Source of the DNA: an uncultured Fluviicola sp.
Lineage (GTDB): Bacteria; Bacteroidota; Bacteroidia; Flavobacteriales_D; Crocinitomicaceae
Assembly (NCBI GenBank): GCA_913009205.1
Contig: CAJVYC010000005.1
Coordinates: 1-64,000 of the forward strand
Direction: 5' to 3'
Length of the DNA stretch: 64,000 bases
Shown in pieces: positions 25,938 through 35,742 of the stretch (positions are counted from its first letter, which is position 1; the number at the start of each line of letters is the position of its first letter). The notes beneath the pieces were generated by a model that saw nothing but the letters and a program-made list of their open reading frames with translations, had not been told where the DNA came from and did no database searches. Both the position numbers and the translations under genes were made by a program.

Positions 25938-26955
25938 TTCTTACTTTATAAATTCGTTCAATAATCTCAACTACTTTAAGACCTTCGAGGGCATTTGTTG
26001 TAGCCGTTGTTCTTCCTTTTAGAGTATCTATTACGTTTTTAATAACATAATTGTGATTCGCCGCTGATCCTTTGTATGGACCATAATCATTGGCAGGATT
26101 AGATTCTTTAAGTTCTGGCATTTCATACCCTTCAATGTTACAGACTTCTACCTCATTCATATATTGTCCACCAATCTTCACACTTCCTTTTTCGCCGATA
26201 ATTGTCAATGAACTCTCTAAGTTCTGGTTGGCAACTGCAGTGGAATAATTAATAGATCCCATTCCGCCATCGACAAAATCAAAATTAACAAATCCAGAAT
26301 CTTCGAAATCGGTTGAATAGGCATGCGTAAAGTCCGCGAAACGTCCTTTAATATTATCAATATCGCCAAATAACCAATACATGATATCAATAAAATGAGA
26401 GAACTGGGTAAAAAGCGTTCCTCCATCAAGATCAGAAGTTCCTTTCCATCCTCCTTTTTTATAATAGCGATCGTCACGGTTCCAATAGCAGTTTAATTGA
26501 ACCATAAATGTTTTGCCTAGCTTTTTCTCTTCAATAATCGACTTGATCCATTCTGAAGGTGGTGAATACCTGTTCTGCATTACACAAAACACATTCTTAG
26601 ACCTTTGAAGTGATTTGAAAATTACCTTTTCGCAATTGTCTTTGGTAAGCCCCATTGGCTTTTCACAAACAACATGCTTGTTTGCCTCAATTGCTTTCAG
26701 GCTTTGTTCCGCATGCAGTCCATTTGGTGTGCAAATATTAGCCACATCAAATTCAACTTCTGAATTGATTAACTCATCAACTGTTTTGAAGAAAGGAACA
26801 TCAAAGTGATCTGCATCGCATTCTTCTTTAGAGCGAACGTCAACCATAGCGACAAGTTCAGACTCTTCATCTCGTCGAATCATTTCAGCATGCCGCTTCC
26901 CAATATGTCCAGCACCAATTACAGCAAATTTTATCTTTTGATCTTCACGAATCAT
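25918..26955 (-). CDS. wlbA: Gfo/Idh/MocA-family UDP-GlcNAcA 3-dehydrogenase (WlbA-like)
   Basis: The 345-residue oxidoreductase has an N-terminal Rossmann fold (FAVIGAGHIGKRHAEMIRR) and the family EKPMG motif (about 98-102). It continues into a C-terminal substrate domain (YYKKGGWKGTSDLDGGTLFT, then SHFIDIMYWLFGD). WlbA/WbpB oxidises UDP-GlcNAcA at C3 before transamination. Adjacent acetyltransferase and aminotransferase genes of the same pathway make this role likely. It overlaps both neighbours by short stretches, showing tight coupling. Confidence 0.85.
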   Translation of the reverse strand: MIREDQKIKFAVIGAGHIGKRHAEMIRRDEESELVAMVDVRSKEECDADHFDVPFFKTVDELINSEVEFDVANICTPNGLHAEQSLKAIEANKHVVCEKPMGLTKDNCEKVIFKSLQRSKNVFCVMQNRYSPPSEWIKSIIEEKKLGKTFMVQLNCYWNRDDRYYKKGGWKGTSDLDGGTLFTQFSHFIDIMYWLFGDIDNIKGRFADFTHAYSTDFEDSGFVNFDFVDGGMGSINYSTAVANQNLESSLTIIGEKGSVKIGGQYMNEVEVCNIEGYEMPELKESNPANDYGPYKGSAANHNYVIKNVIDTLKGRTTATTNALEGLKVVEIIERIYKVRNEQINL

Positions 26956-27530
26956 TACTTATTGATTTTGGTAACTGTTTTATTTTCTAATCTATATTCT
27001 TCTTTGCTTTCTGGACAGAACGCTGTTCCATTTGCATCAAATTCCAATCTGTGTCCGTGTTCACTCATCCAACCCAATTGTCTCGCTGGATTCCCAACAA
27101 CCAAGGCGTACGCAGGAATTGTTTTGGTTACAACAGCGCCTGCACCAATAAATGCAAACTCACCGATATCATGCCCACAAACAATTGTAGCGTTGGCTCC
27201 AATTGTTGCGCCTTTCTTTACTGTCGTCTTTGCGTATTCATTCTTTCGTATGACTGCACTTCGTGGGTTCGTTACATTTGTAAAAACCATTGACGGTCCT
27301 AAAAACACATCATCTTCACAAATGACTCCAGTGTATATTGAAACATTGTTTTGAACCTTGACATTCTTTCCTAAAACTACTTCAGAAGAGATTACAACGT
27401 TCTGACCGATATTACATTTATCTCCGATTGTACAGTTTGGCATAACATGAGAAAAGTGCCAAATTTTTGTTCCTTTTCCTATGACACAATCGTCATCAAT
27501 AATTGCAGTTTCGTGAGCGAAGTAATTCAT
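26955..27530 (-). CDS. wlbB: UDP-2-acetamido-3-amino-2,3-dideoxyglucuronate N-acetyltransferase (WlbB/WbpD-like)
   Basis: The 191-residue protein is a left-handed beta-helix acetyltransferase with regular hexapeptide repeats (IGKGTKIWHFSHVMPNCTIG onward). The signature ATIVCGHDIGEFAFIGAGAV precedes GNPARQLGWMSEHGHRL. In the WlbB/WbpD family it acetylates the 3-amino group to give UDP-GlcNAc(3NAc)A. Length matches the family. It overlaps wlbA and the decarboxylase gene by single bases. Confidence 0.9.
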   Translation of the reverse strand: MNYFAHETAIIDDDCVIGKGTKIWHFSHVMPNCTIGDKCNIGQNVVISSEVVLGKNVKVQNNVSIYTGVICEDDVFLGPSMVFTNVTNPRSAVIRKNEYAKTTVKKGATIGANATIVCGHDIGEFAFIGAGAVVTKTIPAYALVVGNPARQLGWMSEHGHRLEFDANGTAFCPESKEEYRLENKTVTKINK

Positions 27531-28525
27531 TATCGTGTAATATAATCGTCAAAATTATAATGAGCTGTTTCATTCAGTTCATCTTTAGTCAATGATTTAA
27601 AGTATTCATATGTAATCTTTAACCCTTCACTTCTATCAACCTTAGGAGACCAATTCAAAATATTTTCTGCTTTTGTAATATCCGGTCTTCTTTGTTTTGG
27701 ATCGTTAACTGGTAAATCTTTGAAAATTACCTTTTGATCGGACTGTGTTAATTCAATAATCTCAGTTGCAAAATCTGCAATTGAAATTTCTGAAGGATTT
27801 CCGATGTTCATTGGTTGTGTATAATCACTCATCAATAACGAATAAATGCCAGTCATTAAATCATCTACATAGCAGAAAGATCTAGTTTGAGACCCATCAC
27901 CAAAAATGGTCAGATCTTCTCCTCTCAAGGCTTGACCAATAAACGCAGGCAAAACACGCCCATCATTCAATCGCATTCTAGGTCCATAGGTATTAAAAAT
28001 CCGAATGATTCTAGTTTCTAAGCCATGGAATGTGTGATACGCCATTGTAATCGCTTCTTGAAAACGTTTTGCTTCATCATAAACACCTCGTGGTCCAACG
28101 GGGTTAACATGCCCCCAATACTCCTCTGTTTGCGGATGAACCTCAGGGTCACCATAAACTTCAGAAGTAGAAGCTATTAAAATTCTAGCCTTTTTTGCTT
28201 TGGCCAAACCTAGACAATTGTGAATTCCCAATGAACCAACTTTTAAGGTTTGAATCGGGATTTTTAAATAATCAATTGGGCTAGCCGGTGACGCAAAGTG
28301 CAAAATATAATCGAGCTCCCCTGGAACATCAATAAACTTTGTGACATCTTGGTTGCAAAATTCAAAATTATCCAATCCCATCAGGTGTTCAATGTTCTCG
28401 ATACGCCCCGTGATAAGATTATCCATTGCAATTACATGAAAATCTTTTTTTACAAACATGTCGCACAAATGGGATCCAAGAAACCCTGCTGCGCCTGTTA
28501 TTAATACTTTCTTTCTTTCGCTCAT
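27530..28525 (-). CDS. UDP-glucuronate decarboxylase (UDP-xylose synthase)
   Basis: This 331-residue SDR enzyme makes UDP-xylose from UDP-glucuronate with NAD retained. Motifs include [55 protein letters not shown] and [11 protein letters not shown], which holds the catalytic Tyr and Lys. The SPASP and HPQxExYWG blocks are specific to the UXS group. It sits beside the UDP-glucose dehydrogenase gene that supplies its substrate, starting two bases after it. Confidence 0.93.
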   Translation of the reverse strand: MSERKKVLITGAAGFLGSHLCDMFVKKDFHVIAMDNLITGRIENIEHLMGLDNFEFCNQDVTKFIDVPGELDYILHFASPASPIDYLKIPIQTLKVGSLGIHNCLGLAKAKKARILIASTSEVYGDPEVHPQTEEYWGHVNPVGPRGVYDEAKRFQEAITMAYHTFHGLETRIIRIFNTYGPRMRLNDGRVLPAFIGQALRGEDLTIFGDGSQTRSFCYVDDLMTGIYSLLMSDYTQPMNIGNPSEISIADFATEIIELTQSDQKVIFKDLPVNDPKQRRPDITKAENILNWSPKVDRSEGLKITYEYFKSLTKDELNETAHYNFDDYITR

Positions 28526-28526
28526 T

Positions 28527-29843
28527 TTATGATCCTAGAACTGTTACTCTACCCATTGAATTATAGTAAAAACCTAAACCTTCCATTTGCTCAATACCGT
28601 AGAGATTTCTACCGTCAAAAATGATGGGTTGTTTAAGTAATGATTTCATCTTGTCAAAGTCTGGTGTTCGAAATACCGACCATTCCGTTGCAATTAAAAG
28701 AGCATCAGCTCCTTCGATACAAGAATATTGATCTTTGGCATATTCAATTTTATCACCAATCTCCGATTTAACGTTCTCAGCTGCTTCAGGATCAAAAGCA
28801 ATAATTTCTGCCCCTGCCTTCACTAGTTCGTCAATCATATACAAAGCCGAAGCTTCTCTAATGTCATCTGTATCTGGCTTGAAAGCCAATCCCCAAATCG
28901 CAAAACGTTTTCCTTTTAAATCACCGAAATAGCTAATCAATTTTTCAACAATCTTTGTCTTTTGTGTGGCGTTAACTTCGAGGACACTATTGATAATCTC
29001 AAAACTATATCCCGCTTGATTTCCACTTCTGACTAAGGCCTGAACATCTTTAGGGAAACAACTTCCTCCAAATCCAATTCCAGGATACAGGAACTTATGT
29101 CCAATTCTAGAGTCTGAACCAACACCTTGTCTAACTTTATCAACGTCAGCTCCAACCAATTCACAGAAATTTGCAATTTCATTCATGAAAGTGATCTTCG
29201 TTGCGAGGAAAGAGTTTGCTGCATATTTCGTTAGTTCGGCGGACTTCTCATCCATAATGATGATTGGTCTATTACTTTGGACAAACGGATCATACAGCTC
29301 CGTCATTATTTTAATAGCTTTTTCGTGCTCCGTTCCAATTACAACTCGATCCGGATTCAAGAAATCGTCTACCGCAAATCCTTCTCGTAAAAATTCTGGA
29401 TTCGATACTACGGCAAAATCTACAGTTGCTTTCTCACGAATTTTCGCTTCAACTTTCTCTGCTGTTCCAACTGGAACGGTAGATTTATCAACGATGACTT
29501 TAAACTCTGTCATCATTTCTCCCAGTTGATCTGCGACATTTAGCACGTAGCTAAGATCAGCAGAACCATCCTCACCTGGAGGCGTTGGCAAAGCCAAAAA
29601 TATAATTTCGGCAAAATCAACTGCGGCTTTCAAATCTGTTGTGAATGAGATTCGTTCTGCTTTAATGTTTTTTTCAAAAATGACATCAAGATTGGGCTCA
29701 TAGATAGGAACAATACCATTTTTCATTTGATCCACTTTCTTCTCGTCAATATCAACACAGACAACTTGGTTTCCTGTTTCAGCGAAACACGTTCCTGATA
29801 CTAGTCCAACATATCCAGTTCCTACAACTGCTATTTTCTTCAT
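28527..29843 (-). CDS. ugd: UDP-glucose 6-dehydrogenase
   Basis: The 438-residue enzyme oxidises UDP-glucose to UDP-glucuronate with two NAD+. Motifs: [58 protein letters not shown] and the catalytic cysteine in [14 protein letters not shown]. Length is standard. It differs clearly from the TviB-like dehydrogenase in the same operon, so the two are not redundant copies. It begins two bases after the aminotransferase stop codon. Confidence 0.95.
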   Translation of the reverse strand: MKKIAVVGTGYVGLVSGTCFAETGNQVVCVDIDEKKVDQMKNGIVPIYEPNLDVIFEKNIKAERISFTTDLKAAVDFAEIIFLALPTPPGEDGSADLSYVLNVADQLGEMMTEFKVIVDKSTVPVGTAEKVEAKIREKATVDFAVVSNPEFLREGFAVDDFLNPDRVVIGTEHEKAIKIMTELYDPFVQSNRPIIIMDEKSAELTKYAANSFLATKITFMNEIANFCELVGADVDKVRQGVGSDSRIGHKFLYPGIGFGGSCFPKDVQALVRSGNQAGYSFEIINSVLEVNATQKTKIVEKLISYFGDLKGKRFAIWGLAFKPDTDDIREASALYMIDELVKAGAEIIAFDPEAAENVKSEIGDKIEYAKDQYSCIEGADALLIATEWSVFRTPDFDKMKSLLKQPIIFDGRNLYGIEQMEGLGFYYNSMGRVTVLGS

Positions 29844-29845
29844 TC

Positions 29846-30985
29846 TTATGCTTTAATTTTTAAAAACTCTTCGATCGAAGAACAGATGTAATCCAATTGA
29901 TCCTGCTCCATTTCGGTGTGAATAGGCAACGATATTACCCTATGCGTCAACCAATCCGTAATTGGCAATTCAGTTTCTCCGCTTCCAAATGATTCAAACA
30001 TTTTTTGTTTATGCGCAGGAACTGGATAATAGATCATTGAGGGCACATCTCTGTCAGCTAGAAATTGATTTAGCTCATCCCTGTCTATCCCTTCAAATGT
30101 AAGTGTGTATTGGTGAAATACGTGTCTTGAATATTCTGTTCTAACCGGAGTTTTAATACCAGGGATATTTGCAAAGAAGTTATCGTAATGATCTGCTACT
30201 TTTCGCCGCGCATCAATATATCCATCCAGTTTTCTCAATTTGATTCTCAACACCGCCGCCTGAATACTATCGAGTCGAGAATTACACCCTACAACATCGT
30301 GATAGTAGCGCTTACTCTGTCCATGATTTGCAATCATTCTCATTTTATCGGCAAGCTCATCATTGTTTGTGCATATTGCACCTCCATCTCCGTAACACCC
30401 CAAATTTTTCGATGGAAAGAACGAGGTACAACCAATATCCCCAATAGTCCCAGTCTTAGTAGTTTTTCCATTTTCATGGGAATAATCACTACCAATTGCC
30501 TGAGCGTTGTCTTCTATAACGAATAAATCATACTTTTTAGCTATGGCCATTATAGCATCCATATTAGCTGCCTGTCCGTACAAATGTACAGGGACTATTG
30601 CTTTGGTCTTACTCGAAATGGCAACTTCGATAGAATCAGGAGCGATACAAAATGTATCACGATCCACTTCAACAAAGATTGGCTTCAAACCCAATAAAGC
30701 CATCACTTCCGTGGTCGCTATATACGTGAAAGATGGAGTAATAACCTCATCCCCGGGCTTCAACCCAAGCGCCATTAATGCTATCTGTAAAGCGTCCGTT
30801 CCATTGGCACAAGGAATAACATGCTTCACGCCAAGGTAATCTTCCATTTCAGATTGAAAGGATTTCACCTCAGGCCCGTTAATGAATTGTGCACTTTCTA
30901 AAATAGATGCTATTGCCGAATCTATAGCAGGTTTAATGTCCTGATACTGAGACATTAAATCGACCATTTGTATTTTTTTCATCAC
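29846..30985 (-). CDS. wlbC: DegT/DnrJ/EryC1-family sugar aminotransferase (WlbC/WbpE-like)
   Basis: The 379-residue PLP enzyme has CANGTDALQIALMALGLKPG, EVITPSFTYIATTEV, the VIEDNAQAIGSDY stretch and the PLP lysine in FFPSKNLGCYGDGGAI. WlbC/WbpE transfers an amino group to UDP-3-keto-GlcNAcA. With the dehydrogenase, wlbA- and wlbB-like genes, a complete route to UDP-GlcNAc(3NAc)A is encoded. It is the first gene of the leftward operon. Start could be the first or second of two adjacent methionines. Confidence 0.88.
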   Translation of the reverse strand: MMKKIQMVDLMSQYQDIKPAIDSAIASILESAQFINGPEVKSFQSEMEDYLGVKHVIPCANGTDALQIALMALGLKPGDEVITPSFTYIATTEVMALLGLKPIFVEVDRDTFCIAPDSIEVAISSKTKAIVPVHLYGQAANMDAIMAIAKKYDLFVIEDNAQAIGSDYSHENGKTTKTGTIGDIGCTSFFPSKNLGCYGDGGAICTNNDELADKMRMIANHGQSKRYYHDVVGCNSRLDSIQAAVLRIKLRKLDGYIDARRKVADHYDNFFANIPGIKTPVRTEYSRHVFHQYTLTFEGIDRDELNQFLADRDVPSMIYYPVPAHKQKMFESFGSGETELPITDWLTHRVISLPIHTEMEQDQLDYICSSIEEFLKIKA

Positions 30986-31187
30986 TAGATGTATTATGCG
31001 TTTATGAAGAGGGGTTAAAGATAATTAATTGCAGGGAACTAACGCTTACGATATGGATTAATTGCTTTAATAGCTACTGCATTTTTATTTTTATTTTAGG
31101 ATGTATACTACCCGGAAACTATCCACGTTATTCAGCGTGCAATAAAGAGAAGAAATTAACTAACTTTACAACCCTCAAAGACAAGAC
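30986..31187. promoter_or_regulatory. Divergent promoter region between the two sugar-nucleotide operons
   Basis: About 200 AT-rich bases separate the leftward wlbC operon from rightward rfbA. TAACTTTA at 31158-31165 for rfbA and minus-strand TATCTTTA at 31016-31023 for wlbC resemble TAnnTTTG but neither has a good -33 match. No operator was recognised. A shared regulatory region is inferred from geometry. Confidence 0.4.
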
Positions 31188-32066
31188 ATGAAAGGAATAA
31201 TTTTAGCTGGCGGTTCGGGAACTCGATTGTATCCAATTACCAAAGGGGTATCAAAACAATTGCTCCCAATCTATGATAAACCGATGATTTATTATCCGTT
31301 GTCAGTGTTAATGCTTGCTGGAATTAGAGATGTTTTAATCATCTCAACACCTGAGGATCTGCCCAATTTTGAAAAACTGCTTGGTGACGGAAGTAATTTC
31401 GGAATCAATTTGACGTATAAAGTTCAGCCGAGTCCAGATGGTTTGGCACAGGCATTTATTATTGGTGAAGAATTTATTGGTAGTGATGATGTTTGTTTGG
31501 TATTGGGCGACAATATATTCCACGGACATGGCTTGACTAAAATGTTAAAAAACGCAAGAAGAAATGTTGAAGTAGATCGAAAGTCTACGGTCTTTGGTTA
31601 TTATGTCAACGATCCTGAACGTTACGGCGTTGCAGAATTTGACAAAAATGGAAATGTAATTTCCGTGGAAGAAAAACCTAAACACCCTAAATCTAATTTT
31701 GCAGTCGTTGGATTGTACTTCTACACGAACGATGTTATTGAAATCGCAAAGAACATTAAACCATCTCATCGAGGCGAATTGGAGATCACAACAGTTAATG
31801 AAATCTATCTAAGCAAAAACGAATTAAAAGTTGAACTAATGGGCAGGGGATATGCATGGCTTGATACAGGGACGCATGAGTCATTGTTGGAAGCAAGTAG
31901 CTTTATTCAAACAATAGAAAAGCGCCAAGGTTTAAAGGTGGCTTGCCTGGAGGAAATCGCTTATGAAGAAGGATTCATAACAGCAGAAAAAGTAATGGAA
32001 TTAGCACAACCTCTCGCCAAATCAGGATACGGTCAATACTTAATTAAACGTGTTACAAAAAATTGA
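31188..32066 (+). CDS. rfbA: Glucose-1-phosphate thymidylyltransferase
   Basis: The 292-residue enzyme makes dTDP-glucose from dTTP and glucose 1-phosphate, the first step to dTDP-L-rhamnose. The nucleotide-binding motif [20 protein letters not shown] lies at about 8-27; [25 protein letters not shown] and [18 protein letters not shown] are typical. It overlaps rfbC by four bases (rfbC uses TTG), showing translational coupling. Confidence 0.97.
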   Translation: MKGIILAGGSGTRLYPITKGVSKQLLPIYDKPMIYYPLSVLMLAGIRDVLIISTPEDLPNFEKLLGDGSNFGINLTYKVQPSPDGLAQAFIIGEEFIGSDDVCLVLGDNIFHGHGLTKMLKNARRNVEVDRKSTVFGYYVNDPERYGVAEFDKNGNVISVEEKPKHPKSNFAVVGLYFYTNDVIEIAKNIKPSHRGELEITTVNEIYLSKNELKVELMGRGYAWLDTGTHESLLEASSFIQTIEKRQGLKVACLEEIAYEEGFITAEKVMELAQPLAKSGYGQYLIKRVTKN

Positions 32067-32635
32067 AATTATTTAAGACACATATTAAAGACCTCGTTGT
32101 GCTAGAACCAATAGTTTATGGCGACAATCGAGGTTATTTTTTCGAGCCGTTCAATCAAAAATGGTTCAACGAAAATGTGGGTAAAACTAAATTTATTCAG
32201 GACAATGAATCACAATCGAGTAGAGGCGTTTTAAGGGGCTTGCATTTCCAAAAACCACCAATGGCACAAGCCAAATTGATTCGGGTAATCAAAGGTGAGG
32301 TAAGGGATGTTGCCGTTGACTTAAGATTAGAATCTCCGACATATGGAGAATCGTTTTCGATTCTTTTAAATGAGACAAATAAGAAACAACTTTTCGTTCC
32401 AAGAGGTTTTGCGCATGGCTTCGCAGTATTAAGCGAGATAGCAATTTTTGCATATAAAGTAGACAATGATTACTCCCCAGAAAACGAAGGTGGAATTCAA
32501 TGGAATGATGCTACTTTAAGTATTGACTGGAAACTAAAAGATGACGACGTTCTGCTCTCAGGAAAAGACAAAGAACTCGGTTGCTTTAAAGATTTCGTAA
32601 GCCCATTTATCAATGAATATATTAGTAACAGGTAA
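32063..32635 (+). CDS. rfbC: dTDP-4-dehydrorhamnose 3,5-epimerase
   Basis: The 190-residue cupin enzyme epimerises C3 and C5 of dTDP-4-keto-6-deoxyglucose. Conserved blocks are [35 protein letters not shown] (with the catalytic His) and [16 protein letters not shown]. The start is a TTG overlapping the rfbA stop; no ATG lies close enough to replace it. The end overlaps rfbD by 23 bases. Confidence 0.95.
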   Translation: MKLFKTHIKDLVVLEPIVYGDNRGYFFEPFNQKWFNENVGKTKFIQDNESQSSRGVLRGLHFQKPPMAQAKLIRVIKGEVRDVAVDLRLESPTYGESFSILLNETNKKQLFVPRGFAHGFAVLSEIAIFAYKVDNDYSPENEGGIQWNDATLSIDWKLKDDDVLLSGKDKELGCFKDFVSPFINEYISNR

Positions 32636-33467
32636 AAACGGACAACTCGGTTGTGAGATTCAAGATCTAGCTATTAACTCACAACATAATTTTATTTTTG
32701 CAGATTCAAGCGAGTGTAACATTCACAACCTCGAATCTATTGAAGCAAATGTTATTCTAAACAAAATAGACTCGATTATCAATTGCGCTGCCTATACTGC
32801 TGTTGACAGCGCAGAAGACAACGAAATGGATGCGCTTGAAACAAACCTTTTCGGAGTTAGTAACATCGATAAAATAGCCGTAAAGCACAACCTATCTTAC
32901 ATTCACATTTCAACAGATTACGTTTTCGACGGAACAAAAACAAGCCCTTATCAACCAGCCGACGCGACTTCTCCGATTGGAATTTATGGAACCAGTAAAT
33001 ATTTGGGTGAACAAGTTATCGTTAATTCAAAAGCGCAGGCAATTGTAATCAGAACCTCTTGGCTCTATTCCTCTCACGGGAACAACTTTGTGAAAACGAT
33101 GCTTCGACTTGGAAAGGAAAAAGAATCTTTAAATGTAGTTGGAGATCAAATCGGAAGCCCAACATACGCTCTAGATCTAGCCCAAGCATGTATTAAAATT
33201 TTAGATGGAGGCGAATTCGGAGGTTCACAACGTGTTTACCATTACGCCAACTCCGGATCAATCTCATGGTTCGATTTCGCTTCAAGAATAATGAAAGAAA
33301 AGAAGCTGAATTGTAAAGTCAACCCTATCACGACTGAAAAATATCCTACAAAAGCAAAACGACCTGCATATTCAGTTTTAAATACTGATGACATAGAACG
33401 AGATTTTGCAGTTGTAGTTCCGGAATGGGAAAAGTCATTGTCAGATTGCCTGAGAAAATTGGATTAG
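32613..33467 (+). CDS. rfbD: dTDP-4-dehydrorhamnose reductase
   Basis: The 284-residue SDR enzyme reduces dTDP-4-keto-L-rhamnose to dTDP-L-rhamnose. Motifs: [45 protein letters not shown] and the YGTSKYLGE catalytic pair. Length is normal. It closes the rfbACD gene set; rfbB lies in the opposite operon about 8 kb away. Confidence 0.95.
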   Translation: MNILVTGKNGQLGCEIQDLAINSQHNFIFADSSECNIHNLESIEANVILNKIDSIINCAAYTAVDSAEDNEMDALETNLFGVSNIDKIAVKHNLSYIHISTDYVFDGTKTSPYQPADATSPIGIYGTSKYLGEQVIVNSKAQAIVIRTSWLYSSHGNNFVKTMLRLGKEKESLNVVGDQIGSPTYALDLAQACIKILDGGEFGGSQRVYHYANSGSISWFDFASRIMKEKKLNCKVNPITTEKYPTKAKRPAYSVLNTDDIERDFAVVVPEWEKSLSDCLRKLD

Positions 33468-33597
33468 TTTCACACCGTTCTTTCCAAGATTTCCAAGCTA
33501 AATCTATTACTCGTTCCCCAATTTATTCGTAATATAGCCGCTCTATTCATCCAGTAGAGATTGTATTAATAATATCAAGTTTAAATCAAAAGAACAA

Positions 33598-34590
33598 TTG
33601 AGTTACAAAAGAATTAAGAATCAAAGAGTTTTAGTAACTGGAGGTGCTGGTTTTATTGGCTCAAATTTGTGCGATGACTTACTTAAAAATGACAATCATG
33701 TTGTTTGCTTTGACAACTTCTCAACTGGATTAATAGAAAACATTGCCCCTTTTCTGCAGAATGAAAATTTCACTTTAATAAAAGCGGACATTAGATCTTT
33801 AGAAGCTTGTCACAATGCGATGCAAAATATTGATATCGTATTGCACCAAGCAGCTTTAGGTTCTGTTCCAAGATCACTTAACGATCCGATCTCAACAAAT
33901 GAAGTAAATATTTCAGGTTTTTTAAATGTTCTCATTGCTGCTAGAGATGCCAATGTAAAACGCTTTGTTTATGCTGCAAGTTCGTCAACATACGGAGACT
34001 CTCAGGAACTTCCGAAAATTGAAGAGAATATTGGGAAACCACTTTCTCCATACGCTGTTACGAAATACGTGAACGAGCTTTATGCGCACGTTTTTGGATT
34101 AAATTATGGAATGCAAGTCATTGGATTACGTTATTTCAATGTCTTTGGAAGACGTCAATCCCCGCAAGGAGCCTATGCGGCCGTGATCCCAAAATTCGTT
34201 GAACTGCTGATCAATCATCAATCACCAAAGATTAATGGTGACGGAACATTTTCGCGTGATTTCACATATATCGATAATGTCATTCAAATGAATCATTTAG
34301 CGGCATTGACGGATAATCCTAGCGCAACTGGAGAAGTTTTTAATACCGCAGTTGGACAAAAAGCAGATTTAAATCAACTCACAGCGAAGCTTAAGGATTT
34401 ATTGAAACAATTTGACCCTGTCATTGAAGACATTGAAATTGAACATGGTCCTGAAAGAAATGGAGACATCCCTCATTCATTGGCTTCAATTGAAAAGGCC
34501 CAAACAATGCTTGGCTATTCACCTACGCACACTTTAGAGACTGGTTTAGTTGAAGCAATCGACTGGTATTGGTCGGACTTAAAAAAATAA
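33598..34590 (+). CDS. UDP-GlcNAc 4-epimerase-like SDR (WbpP family)
   Basis: This 330-residue NAD-dependent epimerase has VLVTGGAGFIGSNLCDDLL, LHQAALGSVPRSLNDPISTN, YAASSSTYGDS and SPYAVTKYVNELYA. The AALGSVPRS and FGRRQSPQGAYAAVIPKF blocks are those of WbpP, which interconverts UDP-GlcNAc(A) and UDP-GalNAc(A). The start is TTG at 33598, giving the normal N-terminus; no ATG is suitably placed. It follows rfbD after 130 bases with no recognised terminator. The exact sugar cannot be fixed by reading. Confidence 0.88.
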   Translation: MSYKRIKNQRVLVTGGAGFIGSNLCDDLLKNDNHVVCFDNFSTGLIENIAPFLQNENFTLIKADIRSLEACHNAMQNIDIVLHQAALGSVPRSLNDPISTNEVNISGFLNVLIAARDANVKRFVYAASSSTYGDSQELPKIEENIGKPLSPYAVTKYVNELYAHVFGLNYGMQVIGLRYFNVFGRRQSPQGAYAAVIPKFVELLINHQSPKINGDGTFSRDFTYIDNVIQMNHLAALTDNPSATGEVFNTAVGQKADLNQLTAKLKDLLKQFDPVIEDIEIEHGPERNGDIPHSLASIEKAQTMLGYSPTHTLETGLVEAIDWYWSDLKK

Positions 34591-34644
34591 GGAAATCCTT
34601 CTTTTCTTATTTAGACACTGATTCTATATTAACGTCTATATGTT

Positions 34645-34675
34645 TTGATTTAAAGTCATTCTCATTATATATTTG
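34645..34675 (+). promoter_or_regulatory. Bacteroidota-type promoter upstream of cysQ
   Basis: TTG (34645-34647) and TATATTTG (34668-34675) are separated by 20 bases, a close match to the phylum consensus. Transcription would run through the cysN remnant into cysQ, giving a leader of about 120 bases. Confidence 0.6.
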
Positions 34676-34708
34676 TTTAAATGAAAAACCACGACGAAGC
34701 CTTTGATG

Positions 34709-34801
34709 ATCGATCCGTGTAGACAAAATAGAATTACGGGAAGTATCATTTTGGTGGGTGATTCAACAAACGAAACTGTTGCGGCAGGAATGATAATTTA
34801 A
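34709..34801 (+). pseudogene. 3' remnant of cysN (sulfate adenylyltransferase large subunit)
   Basis: In one frame, about 30 codons read IDPCRQNRITGSIILVGDST then NETVAAGMII and a stop. This matches the end of CysN, where an NRxTGSFxLID...TNETVGAGMI pattern is typical. No upstream part of cysN is present, and the fragment has no plausible start of its own. cysQ begins four bases later. The fragment is best read as the tail of a lost cysDN locus that once preceded cysQ. Confidence 0.72.
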
Positions 34802-34805
34802 TTTT

Positions 34806-35600
34806 ATGGCATTAACAGAACTCTTATCCATTACCATTGAAGCTGCTTTGAAAGCGGGAAAACGAATCATGGAGATTTATGAAAACGAAGATTTTGAAGT
34901 TGATTTTAAATCGGACAACTCACCTTTGACAAAGGCAGATATCGCTTCGCATAACATCATTGAATCATATTTAATACAGACTGGAATTCCAGTTCTTTCG
35001 GAAGAAGGAAAAGGAATCGAATACAAAGACCGAAAAGATTGGAACCGACTTTGGATTGTTGACCCAATCGATGGAACGAAGGAATTCATTAATAAAAACG
35101 GTGAATTTACTGTAAACATTGCATTGATTGAAGATCAGAAACCTATTTTGGGTGTGATTTACGTTCCTGCGCTGAACGATTTATACTACTCAACAATTGA
35201 TGACGGCGCATTTAAAATGGCTGGAATTATTGAAATGAAATCGTTTCATGAAATTCACGCGGCGGCTGTAAAACTTCCCATCATTAACTCCGAAAGACGG
35301 TATACAGTTGTTGCCAGCCGATCTCACTTGACCCAAGAGACAAAAGATTACATGAAAACATTGGAAGAAACGCATGGAAAAGTCAATTTCATTTCAAAAG
35401 GAAGTTCACTAAAACTGTGCATGATTGCCGAAGGTGCCGCCGACTGCTACCCTCGATTTGCCCCAACAATGGAATGGGATACCGCAGCAGGACAAGCAAT
35501 TTGTAATCACGCAGGATATTCAGTTATCGACTGGGAGACGAAAGAAGAAATGAAATACAACCGAGAGCAATTATTAAACAATTCGTTTTTGGTGAAGTGA
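34806..35600 (+). CDS. cysQ: 3'(2'),5'-bisphosphate nucleotidase CysQ
   Basis: The 264-residue inositol-monophosphatase-fold enzyme hydrolyses PAP (and PAPS) to AMP, relieving product inhibition in sulfation and sulfate assimilation. Metal-binding motifs are present: SEEG at about 62-65, DPIDGTKEFINKNGEFTVNI and the C-terminal MEWDTAAGQAICNHAG. Length is normal. A cysN tail immediately upstream shows its original context, but no intact cysC, cysD, cysN or cysH is in the window. Confidence 0.93.
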   Translation: MALTELLSITIEAALKAGKRIMEIYENEDFEVDFKSDNSPLTKADIASHNIIESYLIQTGIPVLSEEGKGIEYKDRKDWNRLWIVDPIDGTKEFINKNGEFTVNIALIEDQKPILGVIYVPALNDLYYSTIDDGAFKMAGIIEMKSFHEIHAAAVKLPIINSERRYTVVASRSHLTQETKDYMKTLEETHGKVNFISKGSSLKLCMIAEGAADCYPRFAPTMEWDTAAGQAICNHAGYSVIDWETKEEMKYNREQLLNNSFLVK

Positions 35601-35742
35601 AAATCACTTGATTGGCGATCTCAAAGTGAATATGACGTCCATTGAAGTAAAAATAGAAATGTGTTTTTTTAACAGAATTCAATAAGAACCACAATTGAAC
35701 GTTAAACAGGAAACCTTATACTTGTAAAATATTACAATTCGA

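Noticed and set aside
26806-27354. Plus-strand ORF of 182 codons opposite wlbA/wlbB
   Set aside because: The minus-strand enzymes are full length with intact motifs; the plus-strand product resembles no family and only mirrors codon use.
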